Made by a program: the position numbers and the translations under genes. From contig NZ_PZKE01000009.1 in NCBI RefSeq assembly GCF_003034965.1, positions 1-64,000 of the forward strand: a DNA stretch of 64,000 bases, given 5' to 3'. Position 1 is the stretch's first letter; every line of letters begins with the position of its first letter. Positions 25,761 through 32,938 of the stretch are shown in pieces. Under the pieces are notes generated by a model. It was not told the DNA's origin. It was given only the letters and a program-made list of their open reading frames with translations, and searched no databases. Origin of the DNA: Fuscovulum blasticum DSM 2131. GTDB taxonomy: Bacteria > Pseudomonadota > Alphaproteobacteria > Rhodobacterales > Rhodobacteraceae.

Positions 25761-26528
25761 TCAGGTTCCGGGGAAGACGGGGGGCCGCTTTTCGCGGAAG
25801 GAGGCAACCCCTTCGGCGCGGTCGGCGCTGGCGGAAATGGCGGCAGAGCCAAGCGCCTCGATGAAGGCGGCGCTGTCTTCGCCGCAACCGGCCAGCAGCA
25901 TGGCCTTGGCGGTTTCAACGGCGCGGGGCGACAGGCGCAGGACGCCTTCGGCGATGGCTTCGGCCGCGGCGCGGGGGTCTTCGGCAACTTCGGCGGCAAA
26001 GCCCAGGGCAAGGGCGCGGTCGGCGGTGATGCGGCGCCCGAACAGCGCCATTTCGCGCACCACGGGCGGGGGCAGCAGCCGGGCAAGGCGTTGGGTGCCC
26101 GACCAGCCGGGAACGATGCCGATGCCCGCTTCGGGAAGCGCCAGCGTGGTCTTCGGCGCCATCACGCGGATGTCGCAGGCGGCGGCCAGTTCCAGCCCGC
26201 CGCCAAAGGCATGGGCGTGCAGCACGGCGATCGTGGGGCGGGCCAGACGGGCCAGGCGGTCGAACAGGCGGTGGCCCGAGCGGACCCAGTGGCGGGCGAA
26301 TTCGGCGGGGGACAGGTCGCCCCAGCCATTGATGTCGGCGCCCGAGCAGAAGGCGCGGGCGGGTTCGGCGGTGACCAGAACGCAGGCGATGTCGTCCGAG
26401 CGTTCGATGGTGTCGAGATGGGCCGCCAGATGGCCCAGCATTTCCACCGAAAAGGCGTTCAGCCGGGCGGGATTGTCGAGCCGCAGTTCGGCAATGCGGC
26501 CACGGATGTCGAGGTGAACCGCGCTCAT
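25761..26528 (-). CDS. Enoyl-CoA hydratase/isomerase family protein
   Basis: The 255-residue product has both catalytic glutamates of crotonases: Glu113 in GGGLELAAACDI and Glu133 in LPEAGIGIVPGWSGTQ, 20 residues apart as in the rat enzyme. The oxyanion-hole segment is AFCSGADING. It likely adds water to an enoyl-CoA or performs a related CoA-thioester reaction. The ATG at 26528 overlaps the CoA-transferase stop by four bases; longer in-frame starts lie inside that gene. Its presence with a CoA-transferase implies that part of the pathway runs on CoA esters. Confidence 0.92.
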   Translation of the reverse strand: MSAVHLDIRGRIAELRLDNPARLNAFSVEMLGHLAAHLDTIERSDDIACVLVTAEPARAFCSGADINGWGDLSPAEFARHWVRSGHRLFDRLARLARPTIAVLHAHAFGGGLELAAACDIRVMAPKTTLALPEAGIGIVPGWSGTQRLARLLPPPVVREMALFGRRITADRALALGFAAEVAEDPRAAAEAIAEGVLRLSPRAVETAKAMLLAGCGEDSAAFIEALGSAAISASADRAEGVASFREKRPPVFPGT

Positions 26529-28096
26529 GGCTGCCAGCCCATCGGGCCTTCGGCCAGCAGCGACAGCGGCATCGTCACCGCATCGGGCGCCAGCGCCACG
26601 CGGCCATGGCTGGCATCGACGATGTCGCGCTGCGGATTGATGCCGGGCATGATCTCGGTTGCGACAAGGCCGCCGGGGGCAAGCCGCATCACGCAGCGTT
26701 CGGTGATATACAGCACCTCTTGCCCCTGCGCGCGGGCCCGGTTGCCCGAGAAGGTGACATGTTCGACGCGATCCACCATCTTGGTGAACTTGCCGGGCCT
26801 TTCCACCCGCAGCCCGGCGGACGACACGGCGATTTCGGCCCCCGCCTCGAACCAACCGGAGAAGACGATCTTTTTCGCATGGGCGGTGATGTCGACAAAG
26901 CCGCCGCAGCCGGCGGTCAGGTAGGGCTTCTTGCCCAGTTTCGAGACGTTGACGTTGCCTTCCACGTCAACCTCAAGGAACGACAGGAAGGACATGTCGA
27001 AGCCCGCGCCCTGAAAGTAGATGAACTGCTGCGGCGACGGGATATAGGCATCGGCGTTCGAGGCGCAGCCGAAGGCGAAGCCGGTCAGCGGCATCCCCCC
27101 CACGGCGCCCTGTTCGATGGCCCAGGTCACCGCCTCGGGGTGGCCTTCCTCCAGCAGGATGCGGGGCACCATGGCGCTGATGCCGAAGCCAAGGTTCGCG
27201 GTCATGCCGCCGCGCAGTTCCATCGCGGCGCGGCGGGCGATGGCTTTTTCCACGCCCGGTTCGGCCAGATCGAAGCTGGACCACGGGCGCATGATCTGGC
27301 CGGAAATGGCCGGATCATAGGGGGTTTCGGTGGTCTGGCGCTGATCGGGGTCGATCACCACCAGATCGACCAGATGGCCCGGCACCCGCACGTCATGCGG
27401 GCGAAGCGAGCCGTTGGTGGTGACGCGCTTGACCTGCGCGATGACCAACCCGCCGTTGTTGCGGGTGCAGATCGCCTGCTCCAGCCCGCCCAGATAGGCG
27501 CCTTCGTGTTCATAGGTCAGGTTGCCGTGTTCATCGGCGGTGGTGGCGCGCAGGATGCAGACATCGGGCTGGATGTTGGGGAAATGCAGCCAGGTCTGCC
27601 CCGCGAATTCGACGCGCGCCACGATGGGCCGGGCCGCGCCGCTGGCGTTCATCGCGCAGCCTTCGCGGACGGGATCGACAAAGGTTTCAAGCCCGACCCT
27701 GGTCAGCACGCCGGGGCGGCGGGCGGCGGCTTCGCGGTGCATGTCGAACAGGATGCCCGAGGGCACGTTGTAGGCGGCGACGCGATCCTCGACGATCATC
27801 TTCCAGATCTCGGGCATCGGCAGGTTCGACGGGCCGGAGGGGTAAGACCCGGCCAGGACGCGGGTCAGCAGACCGTCCTGCGCGATATGGTCGATGCCCT
27901 TGACGCCATACATGTCGCCGGCGGCGATGGGGTGCAGCGTGGTCAACCCGCGCGGGTGGCCTTCGGCGCGGAACCTGTCGCCCAGGGCGCGCAGCACCAG
28001 ATCGGGGCAGCCCAGGCCCGAGGAGGAGGAGACGGTGACGGTGGCGCCGTCGGCGATGCGGGAAACGGCCTCGGCCGGGGTGACGATCTTGGTCAT
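26525..28096 (-). CDS. Family I CoA-transferase (YdiF/propionate-CoA-transferase like)
   Basis: The 523-residue product contains both halves of a family I CoA-transferase in one chain. The N-terminal half has VTVSSSSGLGCPDLVLRALG, and the second half carries IEQGAVGG (residues 327-334), where Glu328 matches the catalytic Glu that forms the CoA thioester. Such enzymes move CoA from acetyl- or other acyl-CoA to a carboxylic acid. Here it would activate an acid made by the aldehyde dehydrogenase for the hydratase. It overlaps genes on both sides by four bases. Confidence 0.9.
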   Translation of the reverse strand: MTKIVTPAEAVSRIADGATVTVSSSSGLGCPDLVLRALGDRFRAEGHPRGLTTLHPIAAGDMYGVKGIDHIAQDGLLTRVLAGSYPSGPSNLPMPEIWKMIVEDRVAAYNVPSGILFDMHREAAARRPGVLTRVGLETFVDPVREGCAMNASGAARPIVARVEFAGQTWLHFPNIQPDVCILRATTADEHGNLTYEHEGAYLGGLEQAICTRNNGGLVIAQVKRVTTNGSLRPHDVRVPGHLVDLVVIDPDQRQTTETPYDPAISGQIMRPWSSFDLAEPGVEKAIARRAAMELRGGMTANLGFGISAMVPRILLEEGHPEAVTWAIEQGAVGGMPLTGFAFGCASNADAYIPSPQQFIYFQGAGFDMSFLSFLEVDVEGNVNVSKLGKKPYLTAGCGGFVDITAHAKKIVFSGWFEAGAEIAVSSAGLRVERPGKFTKMVDRVEHVTFSGNRARAQGQEVLYITERCVMRLAPGGLVATEIMPGINPQRDIVDASHGRVALAPDAVTMPLSLLAEGPMGWQP

Positions 28097-29094
28097 GCGG
28101 TGGCCCCGTATTGGACGGTCTGGCGGGTGCCGGTGCGGGCGGCCTGACGCACGGCCAGCGCCACCGCCAGCGAGGCGATGCCGTCATGGCCGGTGGCGGC
28201 GGGCTGGCCCTGGCCGGCAACGGCGCGGGCGAACTGGCGGACGGCGACGGTGTACAGGTCATCACTCGCGAAGGGCACGGAGGTGCGCCCGCCGGCGGTG
28301 ACAAGTTCAACCTCGCCCAGCGGGCGTTGGGTCATCACGCCGCGCGCGAAGATCGACCCTTCGGTGCCATGCACCTCAAGCCCCGATCCGGCGAAGGGGT
28401 GGGTGAAACTTTCATGGGCAAAGACCATGGCGCCCGAGGGCATGGACCAGACCGACATGGCGCTGTCTTCCACCCCCTGCCCCATGCCCGAGGTGGCGCT
28501 TTGCGCGACCACGGTCTGCGGGTCTTCGCCCAGCAGGAAGCGGGCCACATCGGCGTTGTGAACGGTGATGTCGGGAATGACGCCGCCGCCGGCGCCGGCA
28601 TCGTTGATGCGCCAGCCCTGCAGCGTCACCGGCAGGTGGACGGCGTGGAAGATGCGCAGCGACAGCACCCGCCCGATGCGGCCCGAGGCGACCAGATCGC
28701 GCACGGCGCGGTGGCTGCCCGAACAGCGCAGGTGGTGGTTGGTGGCAAAGACCACGCCGGCGGCATCGGCGGCGGCAACCATTTGCTGCGCTTCGGCCAG
28801 CGTCAGGCCCAGCGGCTTTTCGCACAGCACATGCTTGCCCGCGGCGATGGCGGCCAGCGCCTGCGCGTGGTGCTTTTCGTTGGTCGAGGAGATGTAGACC
28901 GCAGCGACGCCCGGATCGGCCAGGGCGGCGGCCAGATCGGTGGTGCAGGCCGGGATGGCGTTGGCTTCGGCAAAGCGGGCGGCAAGGTCGGCAGAGCCGC
29001 TGACGACGGTGACGATCTGATGCCCTGCCGCGCGGAAAGCAGCACACATGAATTGCGAAGCAATGGTGCTTGCCCCGATCAAGGCCCAGCGCAT
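28093..29094 (-). CDS. Gfo/Idh/MocA-family oxidoreductase, first gene of operon
   Basis: The 333-residue product has the N-terminal NAD(P) Rossmann fold MRWALIGASTIASQFMCAAF, the family motif CEKPLGLTLAEAQQM with the catalytic Lys, and ATNHHLRCSG. It oxidises or reduces a sugar or cyclitol hydroxyl. The start at 29094 is fixed by GGAAGAGG immediately upstream. It opens the 15-gene operon, about 30 bases downstream of the predicted transcription start, and overlaps the CoA-transferase by four bases. Confidence 0.92.
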   Translation of the reverse strand: MRWALIGASTIASQFMCAAFRAAGHQIVTVVSGSADLAARFAEANAIPACTTDLAAALADPGVAAVYISSTNEKHHAQALAAIAAGKHVLCEKPLGLTLAEAQQMVAAADAAGVVFATNHHLRCSGSHRAVRDLVASGRIGRVLSLRIFHAVHLPVTLQGWRINDAGAGGGVIPDITVHNADVARFLLGEDPQTVVAQSATSGMGQGVEDSAMSVWSMPSGAMVFAHESFTHPFAGSGLEVHGTEGSIFARGVMTQRPLGEVELVTAGGRTSVPFASDDLYTVAVRQFARAVAGQGQPAATGHDGIASLAVALAVRQAARTGTRQTVQYGATA

Positions 29095-29107
29095 CCTCTT
29101 CCCCCCC

Positions 29108-29156
29108 CCGGATTTGGATCGTTCCAAAATTTGTATATGGAACGATCCAAATCCGG
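29108..29156. repeat. 19-base perfect inverted repeat made of two LacI-type operators
   Basis: The arms 29108-29126 and 29138-29156 are perfectly complementary over 19 bases with an 11-base spacer. Each arm contains TTGGATCGTTCCA or its complement, the form TTGGAWCGWTCCAA with central CG typical of LacI-family operators. The two operator centres are 23 bases apart, one in the promoter spacer and one over the start of transcription. Confidence 0.8.
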
Positions 29157-29160
29157 TCAA
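29132..29160 (-). promoter_or_regulatory. Sigma70-like promoter of the 15-gene catabolic operon
   Basis: On the minus strand TTGACC (29155-29160) and TATACA (29132-29137) are separated by exactly 17 bases. One LacI-type operator fills the spacer and the other begins right after the -10 box, so a bound repressor would block polymerase. The start codon at 29094 is about 30 bases after the expected start of transcription. The likely repressor is the LacI gene at 13497-14516. Confidence 0.75.
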
Positions 29161-29185
29161 GACGATTCGAAGGCTGGCACAAAGG

Positions 29186-29214
29186 GCCGGGGCCGCGGGT
29201 TTCGCGGCCCCGGC
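29186..29214 (-). terminator. Terminator-like hairpin after the TonB receptor gene
   Basis: A perfect 12-base-pair stem (arm GCCGGGGCCGCG) with a five-base loop lies ten bases beyond the receptor stop, followed on the minus strand by CCCTTTGTG. It insulates the receptor operon from the catabolic operon's promoter that begins at 29160. Confidence 0.65.
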
Positions 29215-29223
29215 AGGCGCGGG

Positions 29224-31293
29224 TCAGAACTTGGCCGAAAGCGCCAGATGGAAAGTGCGGCCCGGTTCGTAAACCTGCACCAGCGCAGGATCGACCGCGT
29301 TGGACCGGGCCAGATGCGTGGCGTAGGCCCGGTCGAACAGATTGTCGACGCCGGCAGTCAGCGTGACCGTTTCGCTGATGTCATAGCTGCCGAACAGGTT
29401 GAACACCGCATAGCCGGGCGTTGCGGCCGGGTCGCGGGCGGGGTCGATGCGGTCCTGCCCGTCGGCCCAGACCATCTGGGTGCCCAGCCGCCAGGCGCCT
29501 TCGCCATAGGACACCGCCAGCTTGCCCATCAGCGGCGGGATCTGCGCCAGTGGCGCGTCGTCATCGCGGTTCTGGCCACGGGTATAGGCCAGATCCCCGG
29601 TCAGTTGCAGGCCGCCGCTTTGCCATGACCCCGACAGTTCTACCCCGGCGAGTTGGGCCGAGACGTTGCGATAGGTGGTCACCCCGGCGAAGGTGCTGGC
29701 GTCGCGCAGGATGAAATCATCCACCCGGTCGACATAGGCGGTGGCGGTCAGGGCCCAGTCATCGCGCTTGACCTCGACCCCCAGGTCGAATTGCAGGTGC
29801 TTTTCCGGCGCGATGTCGGGGTTGCCGACCCAGTTGCTGCGGCCCATGGCGCGTTCGGTGGCATCCGCCGTGCGGACCGAGCGGGACAGGCCGACAAAGC
29901 CGGTCATGCCACCGCCGAAATCATGTTCGAACCGGACCAGTCCGCCCCAGTTGTCTTCGCGGCGGGCGTCGTTGAAGGTGGTGCCGTAATAGGTGGTGTA
30001 GAAGCCGTTGGGCGCCGCCGCCGCATAGCCGGGCAGACCCGCCGCCGCACCCGCGCTGGCCTTCACATGGTCATGGCGCAGACCCAGTTTCAGCGTGTTT
30101 GCGGCATCCAGTTCGGTTTCGGTTTCGGCATAAAGCCCGGTCTGTTCGATGGTGACATCGGGCCACATCAGGAAGCGCGCATTGGCAGGGTTCGCGGCCT
30201 CGATCGCGGGGCGGGCGGCGGCCATGCCGCCGTAAAGGATGGCCAGGCGATTGTTCGACTGGTGGTCGATGCCCAGCCGGGCGGTGGTGCTGCCGAAGGT
30301 GAACTGCGCCTCGACCTTGCCGCCGTGCGTGTCGGAAGTGGTGGGAACGCGCATGAACATGCCCGTGGCGGGGCGCAGCGAATAGTTGTCCATGACGTGA
30401 TCGACTTCGGACAGGAAGACCTCGGCCTCGATCCGGCGCAGGGCGCCGGCGTCCAGATCCACCCCGCCGCGCAGGCGCCAGACGGTGGTATCGGTGGACG
30501 GGCTGTCCATCCCGGCGCCGGCGAACAGCACGTCGCGGGCGGCATCGCGGTCATAGTCCAGCGCGATGTCGAAGCCCTGCCCCACATAGCCGAAAGTCAG
30601 GCCGCCGCTGGTCTGTTCATAGGCGCTGCGCACCGTGCGGCCCGCGCCATCGGCGTAATCGTCGGCATCCTTCGCCTCGACCGCGCCCTTGACGTAGAAG
30701 CCGTTGCCCAGCGTCCAGGTGAACCTGCCGCCCGCGCCCAGCGCATTGGCGTTTGATCCGGCGCTGGCGTGAGCCTCGCCGGTAAAGCCGTTGGCCGCGC
30801 CGGCGGGGGGCGCCTCGCGCTCCAGCCGGACGGTGCCGCCGGTGCCGCCGGGGCCGTTGGTCACGCTGGCATAGCCACGGGTCACCGTCACCTTGTCGGC
30901 GCGGGCAAAGGCCGCGGTCGAGGCGGGCGGGTCCATGTGGTTGGGGCAACCGCCATAGGTGACGGCCCCGGCGTCGATGACGTTGATCTGGTTCGAGTTC
31001 AGCCCGCGGATCACGATGTCAAGCCCTTGGCCGCCCATGCGGCTGCTGGCGATGCCGGGCAGCGTGGTCAGCACAGCGCCGCCGTCCAGATAGGACGGGG
31101 TGCCAAGGGTGGCTGGGTCGAAGACGGTGCCCGAGGCGGTGCTTTGTGGGCCCTTGATCCCGCTGCCCGTAATGTAGATCGGCGGCAGCGGGGTGGCGGG
31201 GTCTTCGGTCGCACCCTGCGCAAGCGCGAGGCCCGAGATCGAGCCGAGCAGGAGGGCGGTCGCGCCAAGGCGCGTCATGTTGGCGATGGTCAT
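29224..31293 (-). CDS. oprC: TonB-dependent copper receptor (OprC/NosA family)
   Basis: The 689-residue product has a signal peptide (cleavage near residue 25), a plug domain (about 35-160, with MGGQGLDIVIRGLNSNQINV) and a 22-strand-type barrel ending in FHLALSAKF with the C-terminal Phe of outer-membrane proteins. Cys116 and Met120 in GGCPNHMDPP, and His299 and Met301 in VDHVMDN, reproduce the CxxxM and HxM copper ligands known from Pseudomonas OprC, with nearly the same spacing. It would import copper across the outer membrane using TonB. Odd point: the transcript probably begins with a cobalamin riboswitch. Start chosen at 31293 with AGGGA upstream. Confidence 0.88.
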   Translation of the reverse strand: MTIANMTRLGATALLLGSISGLALAQGATEDPATPLPPIYITGSGIKGPQSTASGTVFDPATLGTPSYLDGGAVLTTLPGIASSRMGGQGLDIVIRGLNSNQINVIDAGAVTYGGCPNHMDPPASTAAFARADKVTVTRGYASVTNGPGGTGGTVRLEREAPPAGAANGFTGEAHASAGSNANALGAGGRFTWTLGNGFYVKGAVEAKDADDYADGAGRTVRSAYEQTSGGLTFGYVGQGFDIALDYDRDAARDVLFAGAGMDSPSTDTTVWRLRGGVDLDAGALRRIEAEVFLSEVDHVMDNYSLRPATGMFMRVPTTSDTHGGKVEAQFTFGSTTARLGIDHQSNNRLAILYGGMAAARPAIEAANPANARFLMWPDVTIEQTGLYAETETELDAANTLKLGLRHDHVKASAGAAAGLPGYAAAAPNGFYTTYYGTTFNDARREDNWGGLVRFEHDFGGGMTGFVGLSRSVRTADATERAMGRSNWVGNPDIAPEKHLQFDLGVEVKRDDWALTATAYVDRVDDFILRDASTFAGVTTYRNVSAQLAGVELSGSWQSGGLQLTGDLAYTRGQNRDDDAPLAQIPPLMGKLAVSYGEGAWRLGTQMVWADGQDRIDPARDPAATPGYAVFNLFGSYDISETVTLTAGVDNLFDRAYATHLARSNAVDPALVQVYEPGRTFHLALSAKF

Positions 31294-31368
31294 GGTTTTT
31301 TGTCCCTTGTTTCCGGGCACGCGGTCACCTTGCGCCGCGCGGCTTCCGTTGGTCTGTCTGAGGTGTGG

Positions 31369-31779
31369 TCAGGCAGCGATCCGGGCCGGGGGGCCGCGGA
31401 TCAGACGGGACAGGTCAAGCGGCTGCGGCACCACGCGGGGCGCGGGCACGGGCAACGACAGGCTGGCGACAAGACGCCCTGCCAGCACCGGCAGCGGCGA
31501 CGGATCGTCCAGCAGCGCGATTCCGGTCAGGCAGAAGGGGCAGTTCTGGGCGGGGTTGGCATCGGGCTTTTCGGTATCGCTGATCTCACCGGTTTCAAGG
31601 TTCAGCAGAACCGTGCGCATGCTGCCCTGCGAGCAGAGCACGATCTCGAGCATCCCGTCGGCCAGCCGACCCGGCTGCAACGGGCGCAGCCCCAACGACA
31701 GTTGCAGCGCAAGCAGCAGAACAAGGGCCGCAGACAGCGGCCCGCGCAGGCGGGAGAAAAAACCCATCACAACATTCAT
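31369..31779 (-). CDS. DUF2946-family protein, probably copper-related
   Basis: The 136-residue product has one N-terminal hydrophobic segment (AALVLLLALQLSLGL) acting as signal or anchor and the block QNCPFCLTG, the conserved CxxC site of the DUF2946 family. Members of this family sit beside copper receptors and chaperones, which fits the OprC-like gene 75 bases downstream. The start is uncertain: ATG at 31779 or at 31767, neither with a good ribosome site; the first lies inside an inverted repeat (31771-31792). Confidence 0.7.
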   Translation of the reverse strand: MNVVMGFFSRLRGPLSAALVLLLALQLSLGLRPLQPGRLADGMLEIVLCSQGSMRTVLLNLETGEISDTEKPDANPAQNCPFCLTGIALLDDPSPLPVLAGRLVASLSLPVPAPRVVPQPLDLSRLIRGPPARIAA

Positions 31780-31792
31780 CAATGCGAATGTT
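31771..31792. promoter_or_regulatory. AACATTC-N8-GAATGTT inverted repeat at the DUF2946 start
   Basis: Seven-base perfect arms with an eight-base spacer contain the exact ATTC-N8-GAAT pattern recalled for ArsR-type SqrR/BigR repressors. It overlaps the first possible start codon of the DUF2946 gene. It could be an operator of an internal promoter or an RNA hairpin; on the minus strand TTTTTT follows eight bases later. Confidence 0.4.
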
Positions 31793-31804
31793 CGCACGGT
31801 TGAC

Positions 31805-31838
31805 GCGGCCCGACAATTTACAAGTTGTCGCAGGCCGC
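31805..31838. repeat. Hairpin after the ATPase-like gene
   Basis: Outer arms GCGGCC/GGCCGC enclose a 20-base imperfect palindrome (arms CGACAATTT and AAGTTGTCG, one mismatch). It starts six bases after the stop of the ATPase-like gene and may attenuate or stabilise the message between it and the DUF2946 gene. Confidence 0.55.
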
Positions 31839-31843
31839 GATAT

Positions 31844-32587
31844 TCAGAGGCCGGCAATGCGTGCCTGCGGCAGGACGGCGGTTTCGTCAGCGGTGATGCG
31901 ACCGTGCTGAAGGCGGATCACCCGGTCAACGGCATCGGGAACCGGGGCGGTTTCGGGCAGCGCGCAGACGGCCGCCAGGCCAAGACGGCGCAGATGATGC
32001 AGCAGCGCGGGCAGATGGCGGGCCTCGTCCGGGTCGGCGGGGCGATCCAGCACCACAAGCGCGGGGTCTTGCGCCAAGGCGCAGGCCAGACGGGCAAGCT
32101 GCCGGTCGCCGGGGCGCAGCGTGCCGAAGCGGCGGCGGGCAAGCGGGCCAAGGTTCAGCCGCTCCAGCACCTCGGCCACGGCTTCGGCGTCGCGCCAGCC
32201 GGGGCGGCCGGTGGCCCGGCAGGCCTGCCGGCCAAGGGCGACAAGCTGGCGCAGGGTCAGGCCCGGATCAAGCGGCGCTTGCAGCACGGCGGCCACGGTT
32301 CGCGCCGCCTCATGCGGCGGGATCAACCACAGGTCGCGCCCCTGCAGCAGGACGGCGCCGCGGGTTGGCGCCAGGGCGCGGCACAGCAGCCGCAACAGCA
32401 CCGAGGTGCCCGCGCCGGGCGGCCCGGCAAGCCCCAGCACCTGCCCCGCCTGAACGGTGAAGCTGATGTCGGCAAGGGTCGGGCCGCCGCTGCGGGCGGT
32501 CCAGCCCACGCCGCGAAGCTGCAACAGGGCAGGCCGCGAAACGGGGCAGACAGGGGCCGCCGGGGGGCGGTGTCTTGGGTCTTCCAT
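31844..32587 (-). CDS. Degenerate ABC ATPase homologue under B12 riboswitch
   Basis: The 247-residue product has the fold and length of FecE/BtuD-type ABC ATPases, but nearly every catalytic motif is changed. Walker A (55-62) reads GPPGAGTS with Thr61 in place of Lys; the signature (157-163) reads LRPGDRQ instead of LSGGxRQ; Walker B ends LDRP with Arg182 in place of the catalytic Glu; and the H-loop His is absent (CALPETA). The Q-loop Gln remains (VLQAP). The frame is intact with a strong AAAGGAG site, so this is a maintained gene and not a wreck. No permease lies nearby. It is the first gene after the riboswitch. It may be a regulatory or structural pseudo-ATPase. Confidence 0.8.
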   Translation of the reverse strand: MEDPRHRPPAAPVCPVSRPALLQLRGVGWTARSGGPTLADISFTVQAGQVLGLAGPPGAGTSVLLRLLCRALAPTRGAVLLQGRDLWLIPPHEAARTVAAVLQAPLDPGLTLRQLVALGRQACRATGRPGWRDAEAVAEVLERLNLGPLARRRFGTLRPGDRQLARLACALAQDPALVVLDRPADPDEARHLPALLHHLRRLGLAAVCALPETAPVPDAVDRVIRLQHGRITADETAVLPQARIAGL

Positions 32588-32636
32588 CGCAAGCTCCTTT
32601 CCGGGGCACCCCGCCCGGTGTGGTTGATCTGACGAT

Positions 32637-32820
32637 GGCAGGTCTCCTGACTCGCGGGTCGTGGCTTCCCCCGCCTTCCCGGACCCGCAATCGGAGGCCC
32701 AGTGGCGATGGGGGTCGCTCGCCGCTTACAGTTGCGGGGGCAGTCACGGAATTGGCGCCGCCGGCGCCGCACCGTGTTCCCTTTTCATCCGGTCAGCCCT
32801 TGCAGACCGCCGGAACCATC
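32637..32820 (-). ncRNA. Cobalamin riboswitch
   Basis: Read on the minus strand, this leader shows the conserved parts of an adenosylcobalamin riboswitch in order: GATGGTTCC near the 5' end, GATGAAAAGGGAA, the core GACTGCCCCCGCAACTGTAA, GCCACTGG, GGGAAGG and the B12 box AGTCAGGAGACCTGCC (32637-32652). Between it and the start codon at 32587 lies a GC-rich hairpin (CCGGG/CCCGG) ending directly at the AAAGGAG site, a plausible expression platform for translational control. When cobalamin is bound, downstream genes should be turned off. Boundaries are approximate by about ten bases. Confidence 0.93.
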
Positions 32821-32938
32821 GCGGACAGGTTGCCTTGGGGGGTCGCCGCGGGGCAAGCCCGGCTGCGACGCCTGTCGCTCCGCGCCCGACATGGGTTGCG
32901 ATCCCGTAAAAGGGTGCGGCGGTGCCGTGCCCCGGCGG

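Noticed and set aside
29224-31293. BtuB (vitamin B12 receptor), suggested by the riboswitch
   Set aside because: The plug and barrel carry the CxxxM and HxM copper ligands and the CPNHMDPP block of OprC/NosA; no BtuB-specific wording was seen.
31844-32587. Frameshift or sequencing error as the cause of the missing ATPase motifs
   Set aside because: The frame is open from a strong ribosome site to the stop, flanking family sequence is in the same frame, and four separate motifs are changed by substitution.
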